Below are positions 1-7,245 of a stretch of 20,259 nt of DNA, piece by piece. The position numbers were made by a program, and so were the translations under genes. The notes under the pieces are model-generated. The model saw only the letters and a list, made by a program, of their open reading frames with translations. It was not told where the DNA came from and did not search any database. Origin of the DNA: Bacteroidales bacterium (GTDB lineage Bacteria > Bacteroidota > Bacteroidia > Bacteroidales > UBA3663); contig JAUNCV010000003.1 in assembly GCA_030526445.1 (NCBI GenBank), positions 1 through 20,259 of the forward strand. Reading direction: 5' to 3'. The first letter of the stretch is position 1. Each line of letters starts with the position of its first letter.

Positions 1-15
1 TAACTTTCAAAAAGA

Positions 16-786
16 TTAAGCCTCAGCCTCTTCAGCCTTCTTAGCCTTCTTGCCGCCCTTGTTTGATGCCTCAGCAGCTTCGTGGTCAGCCTTCTCAACC
101 TTGCGCTCCTCGAGGCCCTCGCTAATAGCTTCGCACATAGCGTTCATGATAACCTCGATAGACTTGGTAGCATCATCGTTAGCTGGGATGATGTAGTCGA
201 TGTCGCGTGGGTTAGAGTTGGTATCAACCATGCCGAATACTGGGATGCCCAAACGAACAGCCTCAGCAACAGCGATGTGCTCCTTCATTACGTCAACAAC
301 GAAGAGAGCTGAAGGGAGACGGTTGAGGTCAGCGATAGAACCGAGGTTCTTCTCGAGCTTCTCACGCTGGCGAGTGATCTGAAGACGCTCGCGCTTTGAG
401 AGGTTGTCATAAGTACCGTCCTTGGTGAGCTTGTCGATGGTAGCCATCTTCTTCACTGCCTTGCGGATAGTGGTGAAGTTGGTGAGCATACCGCCAGGCC
501 AACGCTCGATAACGTATGGCATGCCAACAGACTGTGCCTTCTCAGCAACAACCTCCTTAGCCTGCTTCTTAGTAGCAACGAAAAGCACCTTCTTGCCGCT
601 CTTAGCCATAGCCTTGAGCTGCTCAGCTGCCTCGTCGATTTTAGCAACTGTCTTATTCAGGTCGATGATATGGATGCCGTTACGCTCCATGAAGATGTAT
701 GGAGCCATTGCTGGGTTCCACTTGCTCTTGAGGTGTCCGAAGTGAACGCCGGCCTCCAAAAGTTGATCAAAGTTTGTACGTGACAT
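16..786 (-). CDS. rpsB: 30S ribosomal protein S2
   Basis: S2 is a small-subunit protein that binds late in 30S assembly and holds S1-type functions on the platform. The 256-residue product begins MSRTNFDQLLEAGVHFGH and contains the family signatures GVHFGHLKSKWNP, KKVLFVATKKQAK, ERWPGGMLTNF and the late DTNSNPRDIDYIIPANDDA segment. The last 25 residues or so are a Lys/Ala/Glu-rich tail, common in Bacteroidetes S2. The frame stays open to base 831, but the extra residues (MHKKNVNKKQ...) are low-complexity leader translation, so the ATG at 784-786 is chosen. It is third in an rplM-rpsI-rpsB set; tsf is expected beyond base 1. A structured hairpin lies 44 nt upstream of the start. Confidence 0.97.
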   Translation of the reverse strand: MSRTNFDQLLEAGVHFGHLKSKWNPAMAPYIFMERNGIHIIDLNKTVAKIDEAAEQLKAMAKSGKKVLFVATKKQAKEVVAEKAQSVGMPYVIERWPGGMLTNFTTIRKAVKKMATIDKLTKDGTYDNLSKRERLQITRQREKLEKNLGSIADLNRLPSALFVVDVMKEHIAVAEAVRLGIPVFGMVDTNSNPRDIDYIIPANDDATKSIEVIMNAMCEAISEGLEERKVEKADHEAAEASNKGGKKAKKAEEAEA

Positions 787-829
787 AATAGTCGATTTTT
801 TTTGTTTTTTGTTTACATTCTTTTTATGC

Positions 830-870
830 AACCTGCAGGTAGTCTAACAAGGTTAGGGTCCTGACAGGTT
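830..870 (-). promoter_or_regulatory. Nested hairpin in the rpsI-rpsB spacer, candidate S2 leader
   Basis: Three stacked perfect stems are seen: AACCTG 830-835 with CAGGTT 865-870, CAGG 836-839 with CCTG 860-863, and CTAAC 844-848 with GTTAG 852-856. They are separated only by a one-base bulge (864) and a small internal loop (840-843/857-859), with a 3-nt apical loop. No T-tract follows on the minus strand, so this is not an intrinsic terminator. Its place 44 nt before rpsB suggests an S2-responsive leader or an RNA processing site; that role is inferred. Confidence 0.55.
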
Positions 871-924
871 TAGATACTAAACGCGTAAATATATCAGCAC
901 GCTTCTCGCGTACATATAAATATA

Positions 925-1314
925 TTAACGCTTGCTGAACTGGAAGCGACGACGAGCCTTTGGCTGACCTGGCTTCTTACGTTCAACGACACGAGCATCG
1001 CGGGTGAGGAAGCCTGCCTTCTTGAGTGCTGGCTTGTTCTCAGCGTCGATCTTAACGAGTGCACGTGCGATAGCGAGGCGAAGTGCCTCTGCCTGGCCCT
1101 TGTAACCACCACCACAAAGGGTTACCTTGATATCATACTGCTCAGCAACGCCGATCTCATTGAGAGGCTGCTTAACGATGAACTGAAGGATTGATGATGG
1201 GAAGTATGCCTGGAGATCCTTCTTGTTGATGGTGATGTTACCAGCACCAGCAGCTACATAAACGCGGGCAACAGCAGCCTTACGACGGCCGATTGCATTG
1301 ATCATTTCTGCCAT
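925..1314 (-). CDS. rpsI: 30S ribosomal protein S9
   Basis: S9 is a 30S head protein whose C-terminal tail reaches the P-site tRNA. The 129-residue product starts MAEMINAIGRRKAAVARVYV and contains the family core INKKDLQAYFP, TLCGGGYKGQAEALRLAIARAL and the terminal basic run VERKKPGQPKARRRFQFSKR, ending in the invariant SKR. The frame is open upstream to 1347, but that stretch overlaps the end of rplM, and the ATG at 1312-1314 gives the family's normal N-terminus. It lies 10 bp after rplM, in the usual L13-S9 pair. A 138-bp spacer with a hairpin follows before rpsB. Confidence 0.97.
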   Translation of the reverse strand: MAEMINAIGRRKAAVARVYVAAGAGNITINKKDLQAYFPSSILQFIVKQPLNEIGVAEQYDIKVTLCGGGYKGQAEALRLAIARALVKIDAENKPALKKAGFLTRDARVVERKKPGQPKARRRFQFSKR

Positions 1315-1324
1315 ACTTTCTTGA

Positions 1325-1783
1325 TTACTTAAGGGTGTTAATGTCAATTACCTTAGGCTGCTGAGCAACCTCCTTATACTCTGAACCCTCATATACGCGA
1401 ACGTTCTTGAGGAGCTGACGGCCGAGCTTGTTCTTTGGGAGCATGCCCTTGAGCACGATGAGGAAGAGGGCTGCATAGCCATTCTTCTTAGTTACGCTTG
1501 CAGCGGTGTGTGCACGCTGGCCTGATGGATAACCGGTGAAGGTGAGCCACTCACGCTCAGTCCACTTATTGCCGGTCATAGTAATTTTCTCTGCGTTGAT
1601 GATGATAACGTTGTCACCACAGTCAACATTAGGGGTGAAGCTTGGCTTGTACTTACCGCGAAGGAGCTTAGCAACCTTAGCGCAGAAGCGACCCATAACC
1701 TGGTCAGTAGCGTCTACTACAACCCACTCCTTCTGTGCAGTTGCTTTGTTCACAGAAATGGTCTTGTAAGATAAAGTATCCAC
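1325..1783 (-). CDS. rplM: 50S ribosomal protein L13 (GTG start)
   Basis: L13 is an early-assembling 50S protein. The 152-residue product begins MDTLSYKTISVNKATAQKEW, matching the Bacteroidetes N-terminus, and carries WVVVDATDQVMGR, LRGKYKPSFTPNVDCGDNV, TGYPSGQR and GMLPKNKLGRQLLKN. The start codon is GTG (1781-1783); no ATG stands in a suitable place, and the family N-terminus supports it. The stretch before GMLP reads ALFLIVLK, less basic than the RLLRKVVK-like segment I would expect. It is first in rplM-rpsI-rpsB and is preceded by a promoter box and a structured leader, suggesting feedback control of the operon. Confidence 0.96.
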   Translation of the reverse strand: MDTLSYKTISVNKATAQKEWVVVDATDQVMGRFCAKVAKLLRGKYKPSFTPNVDCGDNVIIINAEKITMTGNKWTEREWLTFTGYPSGQRAHTAASVTKKNGYAALFLIVLKGMLPKNKLGRQLLKNVRVYEGSEYKEVAQQPKVIDINTLK

Positions 1784-1834
1784 TGTTGATTAGGATTTAA
1801 AAATTAATAAGATTATAAGTTAACTCGACAGAGC

Positions 1835-1912
1835 CTCAGCTTACGGACAAGCTCACCGAGGATGCCACCAATCTTGCCAGAGCCCCTCCTTATCAAAGGG
1901 GTTATTCCGTAA
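1835..1912 (-). promoter_or_regulatory. Structured rplM 5' leader, candidate L13 autoregulatory RNA
   Basis: Between the promoter box and the rplM start, the minus-strand RNA can close a 7-bp stem between 1906-1912 and 1841-1847 (TTACGGA with TCCGTAA). The stem encloses a hairpin with CCCCT 1883-1887 paired to AGGGG 1897-1901. An alternative hairpin, AGCTT 1838-1842 with AAGCT 1849-1853 (extendable by CTC 1835-1837 with GAG 1858-1860), uses the same bases as the closing stem, so the two folds exclude each other. That arrangement suits a ribosomal-protein leader. I infer the role from position and structure; I do not identify a named family. Confidence 0.5.
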
Positions 1913-1922
1913 AATCGGCGTG

Positions 1923-1930
1923 CAAAGATA
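1923..1930 (-). promoter_or_regulatory. -7 box of the rplM-rpsI-rpsB promoter
   Basis: The minus strand reads TATCTTTG followed by CA, an exact match to the Bacteroidetes -7 consensus TAnnTTTG. I see no clear TTTG at -33 (an A-rich tract is there instead). Transcription would start near 1915-1918, giving a leader of about 135 nt before rplM. Confidence 0.65.
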
Positions 1931-2006
1931 GGTTTTTTCTTTTAAACTCAGTCATTCAATGCTTTATTTATTTGCCTCGACACAATCTTTAGTAGGGTTT
2001 AAAAGC

Positions 2007-2033
2007 AAAAATGCCGTCCGAAGATGGCATTTT
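2007..2033 (-). terminator. Intrinsic terminator after the hydroxyacid dehydrogenase gene
   Basis: A 7-bp stem (2012-2018 with 2023-2029, one A-C mismatch in the minus-strand RNA) is capped by a C(UUCG)G tetraloop, followed on the minus strand by TTTTTGCTTTT. It lies 11 bp past the stop codon at 2045, and separates that gene from the rplM promoter. Confidence 0.75.
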
Positions 2034-2044
2034 ATCAAGTTGTT

Positions 2045-3004
2045 TTACACACGATTGAGGCTCTCATCACGCAAATATGCTGCAACGTTTGAAGCCGCAA
2101 TATGCAGCAATCTGCGACGGGCAGCCAAGGTAGCCCAAGCCACATGCGGAGTAATTTGGCAATTTCGGGCTTCAATGAGAGGATTGCCCTGCCGTGGCGG
2201 TTCTTGCGTAAGCACATCAATACATGCCGCAGCGATACGCTTTTCGTTCAAAGCATCGGCCAAAGCCTGATCATCGACAAGCGGACCTCTGCCTGTGTTA
2301 ATGACGATGGCCGAAGGCTTCATCAGGCCCAGTCGCTCTCGGTTTACAAGGTGCTGGGTGGCTGGTGTCAAAGGACAATGCAGGCTAAGAACATCGCTCT
2401 CACTAAAGAGTTGTTCCAAATTGGCTGCCTTGCTGACACCCGTAGGAAGCGACTCTGCAGGTTTGCACGTAAAAGCAAGCACCTTCATGCCGAAACTCAA
2501 AGCAATTCGAGCCACCGCACTTCCGGTATTGCCTAAGCCCACAAGACCCATTGTCAGACCATCAAGTTCGATGAGCGGCTTATCACCATAAAAACAGAAA
2601 TCTACAGAGTTTTGCCAATTACCCGACTTCACAGAACAGGCGTAATCAGCCACATGATGAGTAGCATTTAAAAGATGCGCAAACACCATTTGCGCTACAG
2701 ACATGGTACTATAGGCAGGAATATTCGTTACCACAATACCACGACGATGAGCGGCATCAATATCAACTACATTATACCCAGTAGCCAATACCCCGATATA
2801 GCGAAGCTTAGGCAAAAGGGTCATCTCCTGCTCGCCAATCAACACTTTATTGGTCAAGATTATCTCAGCCTCAGCTGCACGATCAATCACCTCGTTAGGT
2901 GCGGTGCGGTCATACACTTCCAAATTGCCCAAAGCGGCGAGCTCACTCCAACTCAAATCTCCAGGATTAGCAGTATAGCCATCCAGTACAACAATCTTTT
3001 TCAT
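2045..3004 (-). CDS. D-2-hydroxyacid dehydrogenase (glycerate dehydrogenase-like)
   Basis: An NAD-dependent cytosolic oxidoreductase of the D-isomer 2-hydroxyacid dehydrogenase family, 319 residues, the usual length. After the N-terminal substrate domain (MKKIVVLDGYTANPGDLSW) comes the Rossmann motif GLVGLGNTG with a basic residue further on, then the catalytic set: Arg in INTGRGPLVDD, Glu in DVLTQEPP, and His in TPHVAWAT. The family resembles HprA (hydroxypyruvate to glycerate), but substrate cannot be fixed from sequence; D-lactate or another 2-oxoacid is possible. The frame is open to 3091, but the MKKIVVLDG start at 3002-3004 is the family N-terminus. The start lies only 11 nt after the T-tract of an upstream terminator, so expression needs read-through or a promoter inside the preceding gene. 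Confidence 0.9.
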   Translation of the reverse strand: MKKIVVLDGYTANPGDLSWSELAALGNLEVYDRTAPNEVIDRAAEAEIILTNKVLIGEQEMTLLPKLRYIGVLATGYNVVDIDAAHRRGIVVTNIPAYSTMSVAQMVFAHLLNATHHVADYACSVKSGNWQNSVDFCFYGDKPLIELDGLTMGLVGLGNTGSAVARIALSFGMKVLAFTCKPAESLPTGVSKAANLEQLFSESDVLSLHCPLTPATQHLVNRERLGLMKPSAIVINTGRGPLVDDQALADALNEKRIAAACIDVLTQEPPRQGNPLIEARNCQITPHVAWATLAARRRLLHIAASNVAAYLRDESLNRV

Positions 3005-3015
3005 TTTTCTAAGAT

Positions 3016-3039
3016 AAAAAAGCTCCCTTTTACGGGAGC
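3016..3039 (-). terminator. Intrinsic terminator at the end of the M23-to-mscS operon
   Basis: A perfect 6-bp stem GCTCCC (3022-3027) and GGGAGC (3034-3039) with loop GTAAAA on the minus strand, followed by TTTTTT (3016-3021). It sits 2 bp after the mscS stop and 11 nt before the next start codon, so it is also part of the dehydrogenase gene's leader. Confidence 0.85.
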
Positions 3040-3041
3040 AT

Positions 3042-4151
3042 TTATTTTGTAGCAGGCAAACCTCCTGAACGCTGGAATGGCAATAAACCATATTCTTTCA
3101 TAGAGGCCACCATATACTCAACAAGTTGTGCTTGAATATCTTCGTATTCCTGCCAAACCTTTGTACGGGTGAATCCATAAATCTGCACAGGAATGCCTTC
3201 GCTTACCATGGGGAGCTGACGAACCATCAAAGTCATATCTGTGTTGACTGCAGGATGATTGGACAAATAGTTATATAAATGAGCACGGAACTGCTGTAAG
3301 TTGGTCGTATCGCCCTCAGCAAAAGTAATACTGCGCACATCAATATTCACTTGTCGGCAGAAACGACGTCCATTGCTCTGCTGCATGCCTCGCCAATTCT
3401 GAAACGACTCCTCCAATAACTTATAGGGAGGAATTGTGAGTATTGTATTGTCCCAGTTACGTACCTTAACCGTAGTGAGCGAAATCTCAATGACAACACC
3501 ATCAACATGGCGAGAAGGCATTGTAATCCAATCGCCCTGAACAAGCATATCGTTGAAAGCAAGCTGAATGCCCGCCACAAGACCTTTGATAGAATCCTGG
3601 AAGACCAGCATCATAACAGCTGCCATGGCGCCCAAACCTGAAAGTATGATTGCAGGAGACTTATCGAGCAAAGCGCTGACTGAAAGAATGACAGCAATGC
3701 CCGAAACAATGATCTGAACAGTCTGTACAACACCCTTCAACGAATGAGCCTTTCCCTCTCTCAAATGAGCATAAGCACGGAAAGCTGCGCCAATGAGGAT
3801 GCAGAGAAAACGAGTGACACATATAATAATATATACCACCGTGAGACGAGCCAGAACAACTTCAAGTGTGCCCTGGGTAACAAAAGGAAGTGCTCCTGTA
3901 AGAATGATAGCAGGAATTATGTTACTGAAGGCACGACAAACTCGTTCGTCGAGCAATATATCATCGACCTTGGTTTCGGTTTTCTCAACAATCTTCTTTA
4001 CGGCAGGGATGACCAAATACGAAAACAAAGCATCAACCAAGAAAGAAATTGCTACAATGCCAAAAATAATAGCCAAACGCCAATACCATTCGAGCGTACT
4101 GGACTCACTGCCGATATTATGTTCGAACCAAGAAATGATATAATCCATCAT
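3042..4151 (-). CDS. MscS-family mechanosensitive channel (YbdG-like)
   Basis: An inner-membrane channel that opens under membrane tension to release solutes at hypo-osmotic shock. The 369-residue product has several hydrophobic helices in the first 170 residues (for example LAIIFGIVAISFLVDALF and ARLTVVYIIICVTRFL), a pore-helix-like stretch ILSGLGAMAAVMMLVFQDS, then the beta domain core VQGDWITMPSRHVDGVVIEISLTTVKVRNWDN and TIPPYKLL, typical of MscS proteins of the YbdG/MscM type. It begins with two Met codons (4151 and 4148); with the first, it overlaps the kdsB stop by 4 bp (ATGA), implying translational coupling. It is last in the operon and is followed by a terminator. Which osmolytes or tension it responds to is not visible. 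Confidence 0.9.
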   Translation of the reverse strand: MMDYIISWFEHNIGSESSTLEWYWRLAIIFGIVAISFLVDALFSYLVIPAVKKIVEKTETKVDDILLDERVCRAFSNIIPAIILTGALPFVTQGTLEVVLARLTVVYIIICVTRFLCILIGAAFRAYAHLREGKAHSLKGVVQTVQIIVSGIAVILSVSALLDKSPAIILSGLGAMAAVMMLVFQDSIKGLVAGIQLAFNDMLVQGDWITMPSRHVDGVVIEISLTTVKVRNWDNTILTIPPYKLLEESFQNWRGMQQSNGRRFCRQVNIDVRSITFAEGDTTNLQQFRAHLYNYLSNHPAVNTDMTLMVRQLPMVSEGIPVQIYGFTRTKVWQEYEDIQAQLVEYMVASMKEYGLLPFQRSGGLPATK

Positions 4152-4930
4152 AGGCTACCCTTTGCCTTTTTGATCTCCATCAAGAACTGCTCGGCACGCT
4201 CCAAATCGGCTGGAGTGTCAATACCGACAGTTTCGATATCAACAACACGAACAGTTATGCGCATACCATTCTCTAACCAGCGAAGCTGCTCTAAACTTTC
4301 TGCTTTTTCGAGAGGAGTCTGTTCCATTGCAGTGATGCGAGCCAAAGCCTCAGGACGATAAGCATAAAGACCTATGTGCTTATAAAAAGTATGACGTTCA
4401 AGCCACTCTTCTTGATCAACACCTCGCAAATAAGGTATTACCGAACGGCTGAAATAAAGTGCCTGGCTTTTAGCGCCGAGAACAACTTTGGGACTATTGG
4501 GATTGAGCAGCGCCTCGAGACCATCCTCCTTATGGAAAGGCTTGACAAGTGTAGCAATATCTGTTTGTGCATCCATGAAACAGTCTTTGACAGCCTGAAT
4601 CTGCTGAGCTGCAATAAAAGGCTCATCACCCTGAACATTGATGACCACATCATATTCGATGCCCAATGCCTCACTCACCTTTCGATAGGCCTCCTGCACA
4701 CGATCTGTGCCACTTTGATGATTGGCAGATGTCATAACCACACGACCATTGAATGCCTCAACCGCATCATAGATACGAGCATCGTCGGTAGCAACAACAG
4801 CCATATCAACAAGAGGCGCAACTTTTTCATAAACGCGCTGAACTACAGGCTTGCCGCCTAGCATTGCCAATGGTTTTCCGGGGAAACGGGTGCTCGCATA
4901 GCGAGCGGGTATAATTGCAATAACTTTCAT
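4148..4930 (-). CDS. kdsB: 3-deoxy-manno-octulosonate cytidylyltransferase (CMP-Kdo synthetase)
   Basis: Transfers CMP from CTP to Kdo, activating the sugar for attachment to lipid A in LPS; cytosolic. The 260-residue product matches the family in length and begins with the nucleotidyltransferase signature IIPARYASTRFPGKPL, then VVATDD, TSANHQSGTDRVQEA, VINVQGDEPFI, YFSRSVIPYLRG, HIGLYAYR and the late EQLRWLENGMRI. The start ATG at 4928-4930 is 10 bp after the RSH gene stop, and its stop overlaps the mscS start. It therefore belongs to a run of envelope and stress genes (M23 peptidase, MerR, RSH, kdsB, mscS). No other Kdo genes are in the window. Confidence 0.96.
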   Translation of the reverse strand: MKVIAIIPARYASTRFPGKPLAMLGGKPVVQRVYEKVAPLVDMAVVATDDARIYDAVEAFNGRVVMTSANHQSGTDRVQEAYRKVSEALGIEYDVVINVQGDEPFIAAQQIQAVKDCFMDAQTDIATLVKPFHKEDGLEALLNPNSPKVVLGAKSQALYFSRSVIPYLRGVDQEEWLERHTFYKHIGLYAYRPEALARITAMEQTPLEKAESLEQLRWLENGMRITVRVVDIETVGIDTPADLERAEQFLMEIKKAKGSL

Positions 4931-4940
4931 TGATTCTTTT

Positions 4941-6833
4941 TTATAAGTTTCTGACTTCTTCTACACCTTTTACCTGCTCTATGATGCGCATTGCCTCAGA
5001 GAGTTCATAGGCCGAAGGCACTTGAATCTGAATCTTTGTATTGACAATATAATCAACAGTCTTGGTCTCAAGCCAGTCTATGCAAAGATGCAAATCGTCG
5101 CTAATAACACGCACTAAGTCAAGCAACAATCCATAACGATCGACACTACTAATAAGAATCTGAGTAGTATAGGTACGATTAGGAAGCACTGGCAGAGAAA
5201 CATCAACAATAGAATCGCCCTCTTTCGCAGAACGTGAAATAGCGGTTGGACAGTTTCGTTTATGCACGGCTATCGTACCATCGGCCTGTTTGAATCCGGC
5301 AATCTCATCGCCAGGCAACGGATGGCATTCCTGACAAAGCACATAAGGGAATTCTTCGGTTAGATTACCGCTCTTTGCCAAAGATACGTTAACAGCACGA
5401 CGTGCCTTATAAGTGTTGACATGTTTCAGCCAATGAGGTTCTGGCCATGTAAGGTCATCATTGCCTATTTCAATACGATCGCCACGATGCAATTCGGTAA
5501 AAATACTACACAATTTGCCATTGATACGAGCGAACTTTGCATGATTGCCCACATTGGTATGAATTTCGTACGCAAAATCAAGCACTGTAGAGCCCTTCGG
5601 AAGAACAACACTGTTTCCTTTGGGCGTGAAGACAATGATATCATCGTTATAGAAAGAGCTGATAACACTCTCCATAAAACCACCCTCAGAACCAGAAGTG
5701 GCAATATCGCGCAAGATGCCACGGAACTTCTGCACCCAGGCATCAATAGACTCTGTTCGATCCATAACACAACCCAACTGAGAGTTGCGAAGCATGGTCT
5801 CTGTGCAGATATGAACCTCAGCCCAACCTCCTCGATGAGTCATAACCTGAAGGTGCATAGCCTGATATCCATTTTCTTTAGGCTGATCAATAAAGTTGAT
5901 CATGCTATAAGGACGTTCTTTATAAAGATCGGTGAGCAAAGAATAGACATGAAGACACTGATTCTTTTCAGAAGCGTGGCGATTATCACTCTTCACGACA
6001 ACATTCACCTGATGCACATGCTCCAACTCCTTAAAAGTCTGACCAGAGTCGAGCATCATACGCCAAAGAGCATAGACTGAGCGAGAGCGTGCATAGACAT
6101 GTGCTTCGACCCCCTCATTGGCCAAAGTTTCCCGTATGGGCGTCAAAAACTCCTCAATGTCCTGTTGATGCAAACGCATATAAGAATTGATTTTCTTTTC
6201 GATGCGTTCGTATTCCTGAGGAGAACGGAACTTCATGGAAAGATTCTCAAGTTCCGACTTAATCTCATAAAGACCCAAACGATTGGCAAGAGGTGCATAA
6301 AAATAGTCTGTTTCTGACGCAATCTTCATCTGCTTGTCAGTACGCATACTGCCCAAAGTACGCATATTATGCAAACGGTCGCTTAATTTAATGAGCAAGG
6401 CACGAATATCGTAATTGATAGAATCAAGCATCTGCTTGAAATTATCAATCTGCTTCGAGACCTTATAATCACCATCTGTCTTCTTCGTCAATACACCTAC
6501 AAGAAAACCCACATCCTCGCCAAAGGCATTCTTTATATCGTCAAGGGTATAATCAGTGTCTTCGACCACATCATGAAGCAAAGCGGCTTGCACTGCAGGC
6601 GTGTTCATTCCCAACTCAACAAGCGCAATACGCGCCACCGAAATGGGATGAGTTATATAAGGAATACCACTCTTACGCATCTGATTTCCATGCGCCTTGG
6701 CTGCCAATTCATAGGCAGCATGAATGCGGGGAAGTTCGGACGCAGGCAGGCATTCGGCTGCGCGCTCGAACAACTCGTCGCGCATCTCCTCTACCATACG
6801 TGTAGCTTCTGCTGGTGATAGTTTACCTTCCAT
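4941..6833 (-). CDS. RSH (RelA/SpoT) protein, (p)ppGpp hydrolase with degenerate synthetase domain
   Basis: A stringent-response enzyme of 630 residues, shorter than the usual 700-750. The N-terminal HD domain is intact: His in YITHPI (62), HDVVED (87-92) and SDRLHNMRT (Asp152, Asn156). The synthetase domain (about 230-350) is recognisable by NGYQAMH but, set against the canonical motifs from memory, has lost its catalytic set: GRxK is now ARSR, the Asp before AIR is His272, AIR is QVN, RFKDY is SMINF (310-314), and EVQIRT is EVHICT. Then come a TGS domain (IIVFTPKGNSVVLPKGSTVLD, about 399), a Cys-containing zinc-finger-like segment (C500, C503, HKRNC 524-528; PLPGDEI) and a C-terminal ACT domain. 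I infer hydrolase-only, SpoT-like activity; a second RSH elsewhere would supply synthesis. It is in an operon between a MerR regulator and kdsB. Confidence 0.9.
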   Translation of the reverse strand: MEGKLSPAEATRMVEEMRDELFERAAECLPASELPRIHAAYELAAKAHGNQMRKSGIPYITHPISVARIALVELGMNTPAVQAALLHDVVEDTDYTLDDIKNAFGEDVGFLVGVLTKKTDGDYKVSKQIDNFKQMLDSINYDIRALLIKLSDRLHNMRTLGSMRTDKQMKIASETDYFYAPLANRLGLYEIKSELENLSMKFRSPQEYERIEKKINSYMRLHQQDIEEFLTPIRETLANEGVEAHVYARSRSVYALWRMMLDSGQTFKELEHVHQVNVVVKSDNRHASEKNQCLHVYSLLTDLYKERPYSMINFIDQPKENGYQAMHLQVMTHRGGWAEVHICTETMLRNSQLGCVMDRTESIDAWVQKFRGILRDIATSGSEGGFMESVISSFYNDDIIVFTPKGNSVVLPKGSTVLDFAYEIHTNVGNHAKFARINGKLCSIFTELHRGDRIEIGNDDLTWPEPHWLKHVNTYKARRAVNVSLAKSGNLTEEFPYVLCQECHPLPGDEIAGFKQADGTIAVHKRNCPTAISRSAKEGDSIVDVSLPVLPNRTYTTQILISSVDRYGLLLDLVRVISDDLHLCIDWLETKTVDYIVNTKIQIQVPSAYELSEAMRIIEQVKGVEEVRNL

Positions 6834-6871
6834 ACGATCGTCAAAATTAATCTATTTTTTCTCTCTTATGT

Positions 6872-7231
6872 TCATTGCATGGCAATATCGATCTGCTCGA
6901 CAATGTCTTGCAATTGTTTTCTGATACTCCGAAGTCGAGAAATAACCTCTTGCTGAGCCTCTTCTCGACTTTGGTTGTGGGTTAGTTTTTTTTGAGCGCC
7001 AGCCACAGTCATCCCCTCATTATGCAAAAGGCGTTGTATCATCTCTATATTTTCGACATCTTTTTTGTTATAGAGACGCACATCTCCTTTTGTGCGCAAA
7101 GGACGAATCTGACGCGGGAACTCTCTCTCCCACTTCCTAATAACCTCGACCGAAACGCCAAGTTGTCTTGCAACCTCTCCGATGGTCAAATAACTTTTCT
7201 GGGCAATATCATGTACATTCTTCGTTTTCAT
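6872..7231 (-). CDS. MerR-family transcriptional regulator
   Basis: A small DNA-binding regulator of 119 residues. The winged-helix HTH occupies about residues 15-80: YLTIGEVARQLGVSVEVIRK, then WEREFPRQIRP and RTKGDVRLYNKKDVENI, and ends in a VAGAQKKL stretch typical of MerR proteins. The remaining 35 residues are a Glu/Gln/Arg-rich helix (probable dimerisation coiled coil). There is no C-terminal effector domain and no metal-binding Cys, so the inducer cannot be inferred. It starts 14 bp after the M23 peptidase and is followed, 38 bp on, by the RSH gene. I recall M23-MerR pairing as common in Bacteroidetes. It might regulate its own operon, but no operator can be assigned. Confidence 0.88.
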   Translation of the reverse strand: MKTKNVHDIAQKSYLTIGEVARQLGVSVEVIRKWEREFPRQIRPLRTKGDVRLYNKKDVENIEMIQRLLHNEGMTVAGAQKKLTHNQSREEAQQEVISRLRSIRKQLQDIVEQIDIAMQ

Positions 7232-7245
7232 ACATAGTATGTTTT

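Noticed and set aside
830..870. Intrinsic terminator between rpsI and rpsB
   Set aside because: The hairpin is strong, but the following minus-strand bases are A-rich and no T-tract follows.
3005..3091. Longer N-terminus for the hydroxyacid dehydrogenase
   Set aside because: It would run through the mscS stop and the terminator hairpin; MKKIVVLDG at 3004 is the family start.
3744..4361. 205-codon plus-strand reading frame across mscS and kdsB
   Set aside because: It spans the junction of two real genes in antisense; its composition is that of a shadow frame and no domain is recognisable.
5421..6080. 219-codon plus-strand reading frame opposite the RSH gene
   Set aside because: It is antisense to a well-supported gene with conserved domains, shows no family motifs, and has no promoter or start context.
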